A DNA stretch of 64,000 bases from Nitrospirillum sp034427435. Its GTDB lineage: Bacteria > Pseudomonadota > Alphaproteobacteria > Azospirillales > Azospirillaceae. The DNA is taken from positions 124,001-188,000 of the forward strand of contig NZ_JAXQNP010000004.1 in assembly GCF_034427435.1 (NCBI RefSeq), read 5' to 3'. The translations under genes and the position numbers were made by a program. This document shows positions 35,089 to 42,498 of the stretch, in pieces; position 1 is the first letter of the stretch, and the number at the start of each line of letters is the position of its first letter. The notes under the pieces are model-generated. The model did not search any database. It saw only the letters and a list, made by a program, of their open reading frames with translations, and had not been told where the DNA came from.

Positions 35089-35157
35089 ATTCCCGCCGGG
35101 ATCGAGAGCGGGTGCCTGGGCCCCTAGGGGGCCGTTGACTTGAGGACTGAACAGCAA

Positions 35158-35367
35158 ATGAAGCTGAGCGCGCGCAACGTCATCGCCGGTAAGGTCGTTG
35201 CGGTCACCAAGGGGGTGACCACGGCCCATGTGAAGATCGAGATCGCCAGCGGTCGCCTCATCACCTCGTCCATCACCAACGAGGCGGTGGACGACCTGGA
35301 CCTGAAGGTCGGCGACGACGTCTCCGCCATCATCAAGTCGTCCGACGTGCTGATCGGCAAAGAATAA
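35158..35367 (+). CDS. Molbindin (Mop, TOBE domain)
   Basis: 69 aa, a single TOBE domain that binds molybdate: MKLSARNVIAGKVVAVTKG, then IASGRLITSSITNEAVDDL and VSAIIKSSDVLIGKE. Stores or buffers molybdate for FeMo-co. A GC-rich hairpin near 35119-35133 separates it from nifA. GAGGA at 35142-35147 supports ATG 35158 over the TTG at 35140. Confidence 0.93.
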   Translation: MKLSARNVIAGKVVAVTKGVTTAHVKIEIASGRLITSSITNEAVDDLDLKVGDDVSAIIKSSDVLIGKE

Positions 35368-35392
35368 GGGCTGTCCCGCCCCATTCTCCAGT

Positions 35393-35971
35393 TTAATGCA
35401 AGACGGCGGCCGGCCCAGCCTGCCGCCGTTCCGCCCGGCGGGCCCACTCCGTCCACCAGTCGGCCACCACCGCCGCGTCACAGGCCAGGGTGGTGCCGTA
35501 CCCGCCGGTGAAGGCCGCCCAGGCGTCGTAGAAGCGCCAGGGCACGGCCGTCAGGACCGGCAGGCCCGCGTCGATGGCGGACGCGATCTCACCGCGCAGG
35601 CCGCGCCCCTCCGCCTCCGTCTTTCCGAACTTGTTGACCATCACCAGTTCCACCCGGTGCGCGACCGCGTCGGCCACGGCCAGGGCGGCGTCGGCCAGTC
35701 CGCCCGTATCCAGGCGACAGGCCACCGAACCGGGGCCCAGGTTCTGGCAGATGGGGATGACGCGGCCGCTGCGCAGATCCACCACCTCCATCAGCTTGAC
35801 GGGCCCGCACGCGTTCCGGCGGTTGCGCTGGACGATGCCGCCCACCCGGCGTCCCTGGTCCCGCAAGCCCAGGGCGAAATCCGCCAGCAGGCTGTCCACA
35901 TCCTCTTCCGGCTGATAGACGACGGCGGCCAGGTTCAGCAGGTTTTCGGTGAAGGCGACGCTGTCGGGCAT
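35393..35971 (-). CDS. DUF2478 protein, molybdenum-linked P-loop-like
   Basis: 192 aa. DUF2478 proteins occur beside molybdenum uptake and cofactor genes; the function is not established. Seen: LAAVVYQPEEDVDSLLADFA, GGIVQRNRR, LVMVNKFGKTEAEGRGLRGE and a GYGTTLACD C-terminal loop. GGAGGT lies just before ATG 35971. Convergent with the molbindin gene and divergent from nifT; the nearby Mo genes support a molybdenum role. Confidence 0.82.
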   Translation of the reverse strand: MPDSVAFTENLLNLAAVVYQPEEDVDSLLADFALGLRDQGRRVGGIVQRNRRNACGPVKLMEVVDLRSGRVIPICQNLGPGSVACRLDTGGLADAALAVADAVAHRVELVMVNKFGKTEAEGRGLRGEIASAIDAGLPVLTAVPWRFYDAWAAFTGGYGTTLACDAAVVADWWTEWARRAERRQAGPAAVLH

Positions 35972-35990
35972 TGGGACCTCCTGTCGGCGG

Positions 35991-36031
35991 AAGTGTCCCC
36001 GGCGTGGGTGCCGGGGGTCAAGGGGACACTT
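35991..36031. repeat. 10-bp inverted repeat upstream of the DUF2478 gene
   Basis: AAGTGTCCCC (35991-36000) is the reverse complement of GGGGACACTT (36022-36031), with an inner CCCGGC/GCCGGG pair. It could be an operator or a hairpin; no regulator assigned. Confidence 0.5.
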
Positions 36032-36157
36032 GGTCCCCCCTCGGGCTATTGCACCTCATAAGGCTGTGCACCCCGCATGCCATTCCATGGAAGGCACGGG
36101 GGATGTGCCGATTTCAGCGGCGGAACGATCCGCGGCGGTAAGGGATGCGACAGGCGT

Positions 36158-36173
36158 TGTCGGGTTCCTGACG
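36158..36173. promoter_or_regulatory. Degenerate NifA upstream activator sequence for nifT
   Basis: TGTCGGGTTCCTGACG: TGT-N10-ACG, one base off the consensus, with the TGTCGG half seen at other nif enhancers here. It is 56 bp before the -24. Confidence 0.45.
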
Positions 36174-36228
36174 CGGCGATGCGCGGATGTCGGGGATAAA
36201 AAGGGCGGCATTCCGCCGCTTTCCTGGA

Positions 36229-36244
36229 TGGCACGGCCCTTGCT
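36229..36244 (+). promoter_or_regulatory. Sigma-54 promoter of nifT
   Basis: TGGCAC-GGCCC-TTGCT, full consensus, 72 bp before nifT. Confidence 0.87.
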
Positions 36245-36315
36245 GAAAGAGACGGGCGTGCAAGCCAGCCCAAGGCCGCACCCCCAAGGCCGCATCAGCG
36301 CAAGGACCGGTCCCG

Positions 36316-36531
36316 ATGAAAGTGATGATCCGCCGTTCGCCTGAAAGCGGCCTTTCCATCTATGTGCCGAAGAAGGATTTGGAGGAGCCGGTGGTCGAGG
36401 CCGAACACGAGGGCCTGTGGGGCGGCTGGATCCGCATCGCCAACGGCTGGGTCCTGGACCTGCCGCAAATGGCGGCCGATACGCGCCTGCCCGTGACCGT
36501 GAACGCCCGCAAGCGGGGGGAGGAGGACTGA
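36316..36531 (+). CDS. nifT: NifT/FixU protein
   Basis: 71 aa. Small conserved nif protein of unknown role: MKVMIRRSPESGLSIYVPKK, WGGWIRIANGWVLDLP. Directly follows its own -24/-12 promoter and is spaced 1 bp from the SIR2-like gene. Confidence 0.92.
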   Translation: MKVMIRRSPESGLSIYVPKKDLEEPVVEAEHEGLWGGWIRIANGWVLDLPQMAADTRLPVTVNARKRGEED

Positions 36532-36532
36532 G

Positions 36533-37432
36533 ATGACGGTTTCAGCGACCGCAGCCCCGGAAGGCCCCCCGGCGGTGGCCCTAAGCCTGGCGGATGGGCT
36601 TGAGGCGGAGCATCTGTTGGCCGACTTGGGGGCCCAACTGCGGGCCGGCGCGCTGGTCCCCTACCTGGGGCCGGCCCTGGCGCAAGTGTCGCCGGCCGTG
36701 CCGGAGGCGCCGGTGACGCACGAGGCGCTGGCCGAGTTCTTCGCGGCCAAGGTGGCGTTGCCGCGCCGGGCCAAGGGCAACGCCTGGGCGGCCGCCCAGC
36801 ACATCGAAAGCACCCGCCACCGCTCCACGGTCTCGGCCCTCATGGCGGAGGCGTTCCGGGTGCCGATGGCGCCCACGGCCCTGCATCATCACTTGGCGGC
36901 CTGGGGCCTGCCCCTGATCGTCGACACCTGGTACGACGGCGCCATGCGCGCGGCCCTGGCGGCGACCTCCACGGCCTGGGGGGAGGTGCAGGGGATCACC
37001 CGTGCCGGCATCGGTGAGGATCGCTGGTATCGCTTCTATGACGCCCAAGGACAAGAAACCGGGCGGGAGGCGGCGGAGGCCTGGGATACGGTTCTCTACA
37101 AGCCGCACGGTGGCGTGGACCCGGTCCGCAATTTCCTTATTTCGGATGCCGACTATGTCGAGGTCCTGACCGAGATCGACATCCAGACGCCCATTCCCGA
37201 CATCGTCAAGGAACGGCGGCGGGGGCGCGGCTTTCTCTTCATCGGGTGCCGCTTCCATGACCAGTTGTTGCGGACCTACGCCCGCCAGGTGTCCAAGCGT
37301 TCGGGCGACCGCCATTACGTCGTGGTGAACCCCGGGGACCTGACCCGCAACGAGGTGAAGTTCTTCGCGGCCTATGGCCTGATGCCGGTCGCCGTGCCCC
37401 TGGCGCGCGCGGTTTCGATTTTGTGCGGCTGA
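36533..37432 (+). CDS. SIR2-like domain protein in the nifT-nifB interval
   Basis: 299 aa. Begins, after a short tail, with a Rossmann-like SIR2 start (LVPYLGPALAQVSP) and ends with GFLFIGCRFHDQLLRTYARQ and HYVVVNPGDLTRNEVKFFAA, the NAD-pocket end of SIR2-like proteins. The canonical GAGxS motif and catalytic FRG/HG motifs are not seen, so NAD binding is possible but deacylase activity doubtful. It is co-transcribed with nifT. Similar genes occur near nifB in other alphaproteobacteria as far as I know; the role is unknown. Confidence 0.75.
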   Translation: MTVSATAAPEGPPAVALSLADGLEAEHLLADLGAQLRAGALVPYLGPALAQVSPAVPEAPVTHEALAEFFAAKVALPRRAKGNAWAAAQHIESTRHRSTVSALMAEAFRVPMAPTALHHHLAAWGLPLIVDTWYDGAMRAALAATSTAWGEVQGITRAGIGEDRWYRFYDAQGQETGREAAEAWDTVLYKPHGGVDPVRNFLISDADYVEVLTEIDIQTPIPDIVKERRRGRGFLFIGCRFHDQLLRTYARQVSKRSGDRHYVVVNPGDLTRNEVKFFAAYGLMPVAVPLARAVSILCG

Positions 37433-37474
37433 TCCTGTCGGCTTGCCGACGCGTTGTCCGGCTTGCGCTGGGTT

Positions 37475-37490
37475 TGTCGGCAACCGCACA
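37475..37490. promoter_or_regulatory. NifA upstream activator sequence for nifB
   Basis: TGTCGGCAACCGCACA, exact TGT-N10-ACA, 54 bp before the -24. A one-off copy (TGTCGGCTTGCCGACG) lies at 37436-37451. Confidence 0.8.
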
Positions 37491-37543
37491 GGGCTCAGGG
37501 CCGAGAGCGCTAGGGTTCGGGCCGCTTTGGCCCATCCGGTGAG

Positions 37544-37559
37544 TGGCATGGCCTTTGCT
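37544..37559 (+). promoter_or_regulatory. Sigma-54 promoter of nifB
   Basis: TGGCAT-GGCCT-TTGCT, 102 bp before nifB. One base from the -24 consensus. Confidence 0.87.
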
Positions 37560-37660
37560 GAATAAGTCGGGGACCGCCTGCCCGTGTCGCCTGAGACGTA
37601 AAGCAGACTTTCCAATCGAGAGCGCCGGCGCGTCCGCCGGCCCCAACAAGAGGAACGGAC

Positions 37661-39217
37661 ATGCACGCATCCACATCGCAGGGCGGTTCCGGCTCTCTGG
37701 TCACCATCGACGCCGTGATGCAGCAGGTGGCCGAGCATAAGGGATGCGGCACCCAGGGCGGCAGCGGCAAGGCCAGCTGCGGTTCCGCCGCCGGGCAGGG
37801 CGACCTGCCGCCGGAGATTTGGGAGAAGGTGAAGAACCACCCCTGTTACAGCGAGGAGGCCCACCACCACTATGCCCGCATGCATGTGGCCGTGGCGCCC
37901 GCCTGCAACATCCAGTGCAACTACTGCAATCGCAAGTACGACTGCGCCAATGAATCCCGCCCCGGCGTGGTCAGCGAGCGGCTGACGCCGGAGCAGGCGG
38001 CCCGGAAGGTGCTGGCGGTCGCGTCCACCATCCCGCAGATGACCGTGCTGGGCATCGCCGGGCCGGGCGACCCCCTGGCCAACCCGGCCAAGACCTTCAA
38101 GACCTTCGAGCTGATCTCCCAGACGGCGCCGGACATCAAGCTGTGCCTGTCGACCAACGGCCTGGCGCTGCCGGACCATGTCGACACCATCGCCCGCTAC
38201 AACATCGACCACGTCACCATCACCATCAACATGGTGGACCCGGAGGTGGGGGCGAAGATTTATCCCTGGGTCTTTTGGAACCACCAGCGCTACACCGGGG
38301 TGGAGGCGGCGCGTCTGCTGACCGAGCGCCAACTGCGCGGCCTGGAGATGCTGACCGAGCGCGGGATCCTGTGCAAGGTCAACTCCGTCATGATCCCGGG
38401 CGTCAACGACCATCACCTGGTGGAGGTGAACCGGGCGGTGAAGTCCCGCGGCGCCTTCCTGCACAACATCATGCCCCTGATCTCCGCGCCCGAACACGGC
38501 ACCGTCTTCGGCCTGACGGGGCAGCGCGGCCCCACGGCCCAGGAGCTGAAGGCCCTGCAGGACGCCTGCGAGGGGGAGATGAACATGATGCGGCACTGCC
38601 GCCAGTGCCGGGCCGATGCCGTCGGCCTGCTGGGCGAGGACCGCAGCGCCGAATTCACCACCGAGAAGATCATGGAGATGGAGGTGGATTACGACCTGGA
38701 GGGCCGCAAGGCCTATCAGGCGCGGGTGGAGGAGGAGCGCGTGGCCAAGGTCGCCGCCAAGCAAGAGGAACTGGCCGGCCTGGCCGGTGCCGAGAGCGAC
38801 GTTCGGCTGCTGGTGGCGGTGGCGACCAAGGGCTCCGGCCTCATCAACGAGCATTTCGGCCACGCCAAGGAATTCCAGGTGTACGAGCTGTCCACCGCCG
38901 GCGCCAAGTTCGTGGGCCACCGGCGCGTCGACCTTTATTGCCAAGGCGGGTTTGGCGATGAGGACAGCCTGCAGACGGTCATCCGCGCCATCAACGATTG
39001 CCACGCCGTCTTCGTCGCCAAGATCGGCGGCTGCCCCAAGGCGGACCTGGTGCAGGCCGGTATCGAGCCGGTGGACCAGTACGCCCATGAATTCATCGAG
39101 AAGTCGGCCATCGCCTGGTTCAAGGGCTACCTGGAAAAGGTGGCCGCCGGAGAGCTGGTCCATACCCCGCGCGGTGACGCCGCCATCCGCCAGGGCGCCC
39201 TGATCGTCGCCGCCTGA
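37661..39217 (+). CDS. nifB: NifB, radical SAM FeMo-co precursor synthase
   Basis: 518 aa. Builds the 8Fe-9S-C NifB-co core with S-adenosylmethionine. Radical SAM cysteines are in CNIQCNYCNR near residue 90; extra cluster cysteines include HPCYSEEAHHHYARMH and MRHCRQCRADAVG. The C-terminal 130 residues are a fused NifX-like domain (LLVAVATKGSGLINEHFGHA, CHAVFVAKIGGCPKAD). Own promoter upstream; followed by a ferredoxin. Confidence 0.97.
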   Translation: MHASTSQGGSGSLVTIDAVMQQVAEHKGCGTQGGSGKASCGSAAGQGDLPPEIWEKVKNHPCYSEEAHHHYARMHVAVAPACNIQCNYCNRKYDCANESRPGVVSERLTPEQAARKVLAVASTIPQMTVLGIAGPGDPLANPAKTFKTFELISQTAPDIKLCLSTNGLALPDHVDTIARYNIDHVTITINMVDPEVGAKIYPWVFWNHQRYTGVEAARLLTERQLRGLEMLTERGILCKVNSVMIPGVNDHHLVEVNRAVKSRGAFLHNIMPLISAPEHGTVFGLTGQRGPTAQELKALQDACEGEMNMMRHCRQCRADAVGLLGEDRSAEFTTEKIMEMEVDYDLEGRKAYQARVEEERVAKVAAKQEELAGLAGAESDVRLLVAVATKGSGLINEHFGHAKEFQVYELSTAGAKFVGHRRVDLYCQGGFGDEDSLQTVIRAINDCHAVFVAKIGGCPKADLVQAGIEPVDQYAHEFIEKSAIAWFKGYLEKVAAGELVHTPRGDAAIRQGALIVAA

Positions 39218-39233
39218 TGCCGTTCCGTTTGGA

Positions 39234-39258
39234 CCGGGCCGGCCGCATCCGGCCCCGG
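39234..39258 (+). repeat. nifB-fdxN intercistronic hairpin
   Basis: GGGCCGG (39236-39242) pairs with CCGGCCC (39249-39255) around a 6-nt loop, extended by two pairs past a bulge. No U-tract. Confidence 0.55.
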
Positions 39259-39287
39259 CGCCATTTACCAAGGGAGAACACAAAGCC

Positions 39288-39512
39288 ATGGCCTACAAGA
39301 TCGTCGCCTCACAATGCACCAGCTGCTCCGCTTGCGAGGCGGAGTGCCCGAACGTGGCGATTTCGGAAAAGGGCGGCACCTTCGTCATCAATCCGAAAAA
39401 ATGCACGGAATGCATCGGGTATTTCGACGTGCCGCAGTGCGTCGCCGTCTGCCCGGTGGACAACACCTGCGTCATCGACACCGCCTATCCCCGCTATCAG
39501 GCGGCCGGTTGA
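39288..39512 (+). CDS. fdxN: 2x[4Fe-4S] ferredoxin (FdxN type)
   Basis: 74 aa. Clusters: CTSCSACEAECP and CTECIGYFDVPQCVAVCP; the second has the long insert typical of nif FdxN. It follows nifB, as in many diazotrophs, where it serves NifB or nitrogenase as electron donor. GGGAGAACACAAAGCC precedes ATG 39288. Confidence 0.93.
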   Translation: MAYKIVASQCTSCSACEAECPNVAISEKGGTFVINPKKCTECIGYFDVPQCVAVCPVDNTCVIDTAYPRYQAAG

Positions 39513-39523
39513 GGGGGATGGCG

Positions 39524-39856
39524 ATGACCTTCACGATCACCCCGGCGGCCGAACGCTTCATCCGCTTCATGCTGCGGGCCGATGGCGGCCCCCAGGCCGG
39601 CTTTCGCCTGGTCCTGAGCCCCGGCGGCTGTTCCGGCCTGTCGGCTGACATGAGCGTCCGCGCCGCGCCCGAACCGGGCGACGCGGTGGTGGAGCGCGAT
39701 GGCGTGCGCCTGTTCCTGCCGGCGGAAAGCCGGCTGCTCCTGACCGGCGTCACCATCGATTTCGCGGATGGCGCGGCGCAGAGCGGCCTGGTGTTCCGCG
39801 ACCCCAAGGCCACGACCTGCGCCACGGCGGCCACGCCCATCGTGCGGCTGCAATAA
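39524..39856 (+). CDS. A-type carrier-like (HesB/IscA) protein with an incomplete cysteine set
   Basis: 110 aa. Fold and first cysteine are present (SPGGCSGLSADM, C36). The C-terminal pair that should read C-G-C is C-A-T (C99, Thr101), so only two of three cluster ligands remain. ATG 39524 gives proper spacing from GAGGGGG; 39518 would be too close. Sits after fdxN in the nifB run. May bind a cluster with another partner or have lost that function. Confidence 0.82.
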   Translation: MTFTITPAAERFIRFMLRADGGPQAGFRLVLSPGGCSGLSADMSVRAAPEPGDAVVERDGVRLFLPAESRLLLTGVTIDFADGAAQSGLVFRDPKATTCATAATPIVRLQ

Positions 39857-39871
39857 CCGGGGGATGGGGCC

Positions 39872-40432
39872 ATGCGGGCGGCGGACAGGAGCGTGATGAT
39901 GTCCCCGGACGGGAATGGGCAGTCCCCCATCCCGGATGATGACGCCCTATCCCTTGCTGTCCTGGGGGGTGGCCTGCCGCCGGAGGTGCAGCACCACCTG
40001 TCCGCCGCCGCCGAGGCCTATCACCTGGATGAGGTGGCGGAGCGGCATCTGCGCCTGGCGCGACGGGTGGCCCCCGGGCATCCCGCCGTGCTGATCGCCC
40101 TGTACCGCTTTTACTTCTACAAGGGCCGGCTGAAGGAGGCGCTGGACATCGCCCGTCTTTGCCTGGCCAAGGCGGCGCAGGACAACCACCTGTCCGCCGA
40201 CTGGCGCCAGGTCGTGGCCACGGATGCGGAGTTCAGCCGCTTCGACGCGCCGCTGCCCCGCTTCTTCCTGTTCACCCTCAAGGGCTACGCCTACCTGCAC
40301 ATGCGTACCGGCGGCCTGGATGAGGGCTTGGCCGCCGTCCTGAAGCTGCTGGAACTGGACCCCACCGACAAGGTCGGGGCCCAGGTGCTGCTGAATGTCA
40401 TCCATCGCATGGGGCAGGATGATCATGACTGA
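39872..40432 (+). CDS. Tetratricopeptide-like nif-cluster protein
   Basis: 186 aa. TPR-type helices: HLRLARRVAPGHPAVLIALY, RFYFYKGRLKEALDIARLCL and GLDEGLAAVLKLLELDPTDK. No signal peptide. Probably a protein-contact adaptor in nitrogenase maturation; target unknown. It overlaps the LRV gene. Confidence 0.8.
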   Translation: MRAADRSVMMSPDGNGQSPIPDDDALSLAVLGGGLPPEVQHHLSAAAEAYHLDEVAERHLRLARRVAPGHPAVLIALYRFYFYKGRLKEALDIARLCLAKAAQDNHLSADWRQVVATDAEFSRFDAPLPRFFLFTLKGYAYLHMRTGGLDEGLAAVLKLLELDPTDKVGAQVLLNVIHRMGQDDHD

Positions 40433-41219
40433 CATCGATGAGGCCGTTGACTGGCGGGGCCAGGTGATTTCCTGCGGGACGTGCGCCCACGCGGCGCTTC
40501 AGGCCGCCGGCCGCTGCCGGCTGAAACACGCCTGCGTCAACGACCGCTACGCCCGCCGCATCGACCGGTTCTTCACCTGGAACCCCGAACTGGCCAACGC
40601 CCACGTGCGGCATCCGCATTTCGAGGTGCGGGCCATCGCCGCCAAGCACGCCGACATCTTCCTGTTACCCCCCATGCTGGAGGATCCGGAGGAGGCGGTG
40701 CGCTGGAACGCCGCCCGGCGCCTGCCCCGGCGCTATGCCCTGCGCCTGCGCGACGATCCGCACCGCGAGGTGCGCATCCGCGTCGCCGCCCTGCTGGACG
40801 AGGCGGACCTGATCCCCATGGTGCGCGACCCCGATTACTACGTGCGCCTGATGGTGGCGCGCCGCGTCGGGCCCGGCCTGCTGGCCCGCATGATCGATGA
40901 CAAGGAGCCGGAGGTGCGCCGCCTGGTCGCCGCCCGCGCGCCGGTGGAGTGGCTGATCCGCATGGTGGCGGATGCCGACGCCAGCGTGCGGCATGAGGTG
41001 TCCAAACGCTTGCCGGGCGACCTGCTGGCCCGCCTGAAGCGCGACCCCGACTGGCGGGTGCGGTTCGAGGTCGCCACCCGCCTGCCTGTGGCCCAGCTCG
41101 CCGACCTGGCCCGGGATGAGGACATCCTGGTGCGGGAAATGGTGGCCGCGCGCCTGTCGCCGTCCCCGATGCTGGAGCCCTCGATGCTGGAGCCCCCCAT
41201 GCTGGAGGTTGTGCCATGA
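40425..41219 (+). CDS. LRV (leucine-rich repeat variant) [4Fe-4S] protein
   Basis: 264 aa. N-terminal cysteine cluster domain (ISCGTCAHAALQAAGRCRLK and HACVNDRYARR) followed by about seven 24-residue LRV helical repeats (e.g. PEVRRLVAARAPVEWLIRMV). The Azotobacter nif-cluster LRV protein has the same build and a [4Fe-4S] cluster. The extreme C-terminus is three copies of a P/S-M-L-E unit (41166-41210). ATG 40425 has GGGGCAGG 7 bp upstream. Role unknown. Confidence 0.88.
   Translation: MTDIDEAVDWRGQVISCGTCAHAALQAAGRCRLKHACVNDRYARRIDRFFTWNPELANAHVRHPHFEVRAIAAKHADIFLLPPMLEDPEEAVRWNAARRLPRRYALRLRDDPHREVRIRVAALLDEADLIPMVRDPDYYVRLMVARRVGPGLLARMIDDKEPEVRRLVAARAPVEWLIRMVADADASVRHEVSKRLPGDLLARLKRDPDWRVRFEVATRLPVAQLADLARDEDILVREMVAARLSPSPMLEPSMLEPPMLEVVP
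41166..41210 (+). repeat. Three 15-bp tandem repeats at the 3' end of the LRV gene
   Basis: Units at 41166-41180, 41181-41195 and 41196-41210 share NNNATGCTGGAG. They encode PMLEP-SMLEP-PMLEV. Confidence 0.8.
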
Positions 41220-41563
41220 GCAATATCGTCCGCGACAGCGACGTGGTCGAGATCGTCGACCCGCCCGCCTTCACTTATGGGGAGAAGGTGCGGTCCCGCC
41301 GCACCGTCCGCAACGACGGCAGCTATGCCGGGAAGGAGATCGGCGACATCCTGGCCAAGAAGGGGGAGGAAGGCTACGTCGTCAGCATCGGCACCTTCCT
41401 GCAGCAATTCTATATCTACGGCGTCGAATTCCTGGGCAGCGGCAACCGCGTGGGCATGAAGCGCAAGGAGCTGGAGGCCGTCTTCGCGCCGGCCGAGGAC
41501 GACGATACGCCCCTGCCCACCGCCCTGCCGGTGCCGGGCCAAGTCCTGGGGGGCCGGCCATGA
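41216..41563 (+). CDS. nifZ: NifZ, P-cluster maturation factor
   Basis: 115 aa. Helps form the second P-cluster of the MoFe protein. Shows FTYGEKVRSRRTVRNDGSYA and EEGYVVSIGTFLQQFYIYGV. Start overlaps the LRV stop and its stop overlaps the next NifZ-like gene (ATGA on both sides). Confidence 0.93.
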   Translation: MSNIVRDSDVVEIVDPPAFTYGEKVRSRRTVRNDGSYAGKEIGDILAKKGEEGYVVSIGTFLQQFYIYGVEFLGSGNRVGMKRKELEAVFAPAEDDDTPLPTALPVPGQVLGGRP

Positions 41564-41799
41564 TCGAGCCCCGGCAACCCCTGTACCAATGGGGACAGCG
41601 CATGCGCGTGGTCGCTGACCTGGTCAACGATGGCGGTTACCCGGACGTGCCGGCCGATGCCCTGCTGGAACCGGCGGGCACGGTGGGGGAGATCGTCCAG
41701 GTCGGCACCCATGTGGACAGCGGCACGCCCATCTACCTGGTCGAATTCGCCGACCGGCGGGTGATCGGCTGCCTGGAGGAAGAGATCGTTCCGGCCTGA
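41560..41799 (+). CDS. Second, short NifZ-family protein
   Basis: 79 aa. NifZ-like core: YQWGQRMRVVADLVNDGGYP, GTVGEIVQVGTHVDSGTPIY, LVEFADRRVIGCLEEE. Shorter than the first NifZ and lacking its C-terminal tail. Translationally coupled to it. Confidence 0.85.
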   Translation: MIEPRQPLYQWGQRMRVVADLVNDGGYPDVPADALLEPAGTVGEIVQVGTHVDSGTPIYLVEFADRRVIGCLEEEIVPA

Positions 41800-41881
41800 A
41801 ACCGAACCGTGCCGCGGTTTGGTGTCGGCCGGTTCCCGAGTGGCGCAACTGGGTTGGAGAGCCAGGGGAGGGGCAGTGTGC

Positions 41882-42226
41882 ATGATGGCGGCATCGCGAA
41901 GTCTCCCCATCGCGGGGCATCCCAACGATGTGGACCGCAAGCGCATCGAGCGCGCCCTGCAGTCGCGCCAGCGCTATCTCTACGTCCGTCCCACCGTCGT
42001 GCCGGCGGCGGGCGGCTACCGCATCGAAAGCCCCTGCTGCTCCCGCAATGTGGACCGCGAGGGCGGAGTGGTCGACGTGGCGCTGATCCAGTTCAGCCAG
42101 GGGACCTGGCGGCTGTATCGCAAGGACCACGTCCAGGGCGTCTGGGAATTGCACGGCGCTTTCGGCCGGCTGGGTGAGCTGCTGGACCTGCTGAACGTCG
42201 ATGCCGACCGGCAGTTCTGGCAATGA
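41882..42226 (+). CDS. DUF3024 protein
   Basis: 114 aa. Matches what I recall of DUF3024: VDRKRIERALQSRQRYLYVR, YRIESPCCSRNVDREGG, WRLYRKDHVQGVWELH. Function unknown; a Cys-Cys pair and conserved Arg/Tyr residues stand out. ATG 41882 follows AGGGGAGGGGCAG. Overlaps the next gene by 4 bp. Confidence 0.82.
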   Translation: MMAASRSLPIAGHPNDVDRKRIERALQSRQRYLYVRPTVVPAAGGYRIESPCCSRNVDREGGVVDVALIQFSQGTWRLYRKDHVQGVWELHGAFGRLGELLDLLNVDADRQFWQ

Positions 42227-42498
42227 CGGGGGACGACATGGCGGTGAGCGGGGATGATTTGAGGACGATGGACGCCGTCCTGGGCGCAGCGGCGGAGGAT
42301 GTCTTCGCCACGCTGCGCCACCGGTTGCCCCATCTGGCCTGGACGCGGTGTGACGCGGCGGATGTGGCCGAGGATCCCTTCCGCCGCTACGGCGGCTTCG
42401 ACGTGCATCTGCTGGACGGCAGCGGGCATTGCGTCCGCCTAACGGATGAGCCCGCCCAGGCCACCGGCGTCCTGCTGGCCCGGCGGGGGGCGCCATGA
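42223..42498 (+). CDS. Small nif-cluster protein of unknown function
   Basis: 91 aa, not firmly recognised (possibly DUF6129). Soluble, two Cys, ends HCVRLTDEPAQATGVLLARR. ATGA overlaps with the genes on both sides place it inside the nifB-to-ferredoxin run. Confidence 0.7.
   Translation: MTGDDMAVSGDDLRTMDAVLGAAAEDVFATLRHRLPHLAWTRCDAADVAEDPFRRYGGFDVHLLDGSGHCVRLTDEPAQATGVLLARRGAP

Larger units (their letters stand above)
35972..36315. other. Divergent regulatory region between the DUF2478 gene and nifT
   Basis: No gene. Holds an inverted repeat (35991-36031), a degenerate NifA site and the nifT sigma-54 promoter, each listed separately. Confidence 0.6.

Noticed and set aside
36581..39289. 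902-codon minus-strand open frame across the SIR2-like gene and nifB
   Set aside because: Shadow of two well-supported genes; spans their promoter and hairpins, with low-complexity composition.
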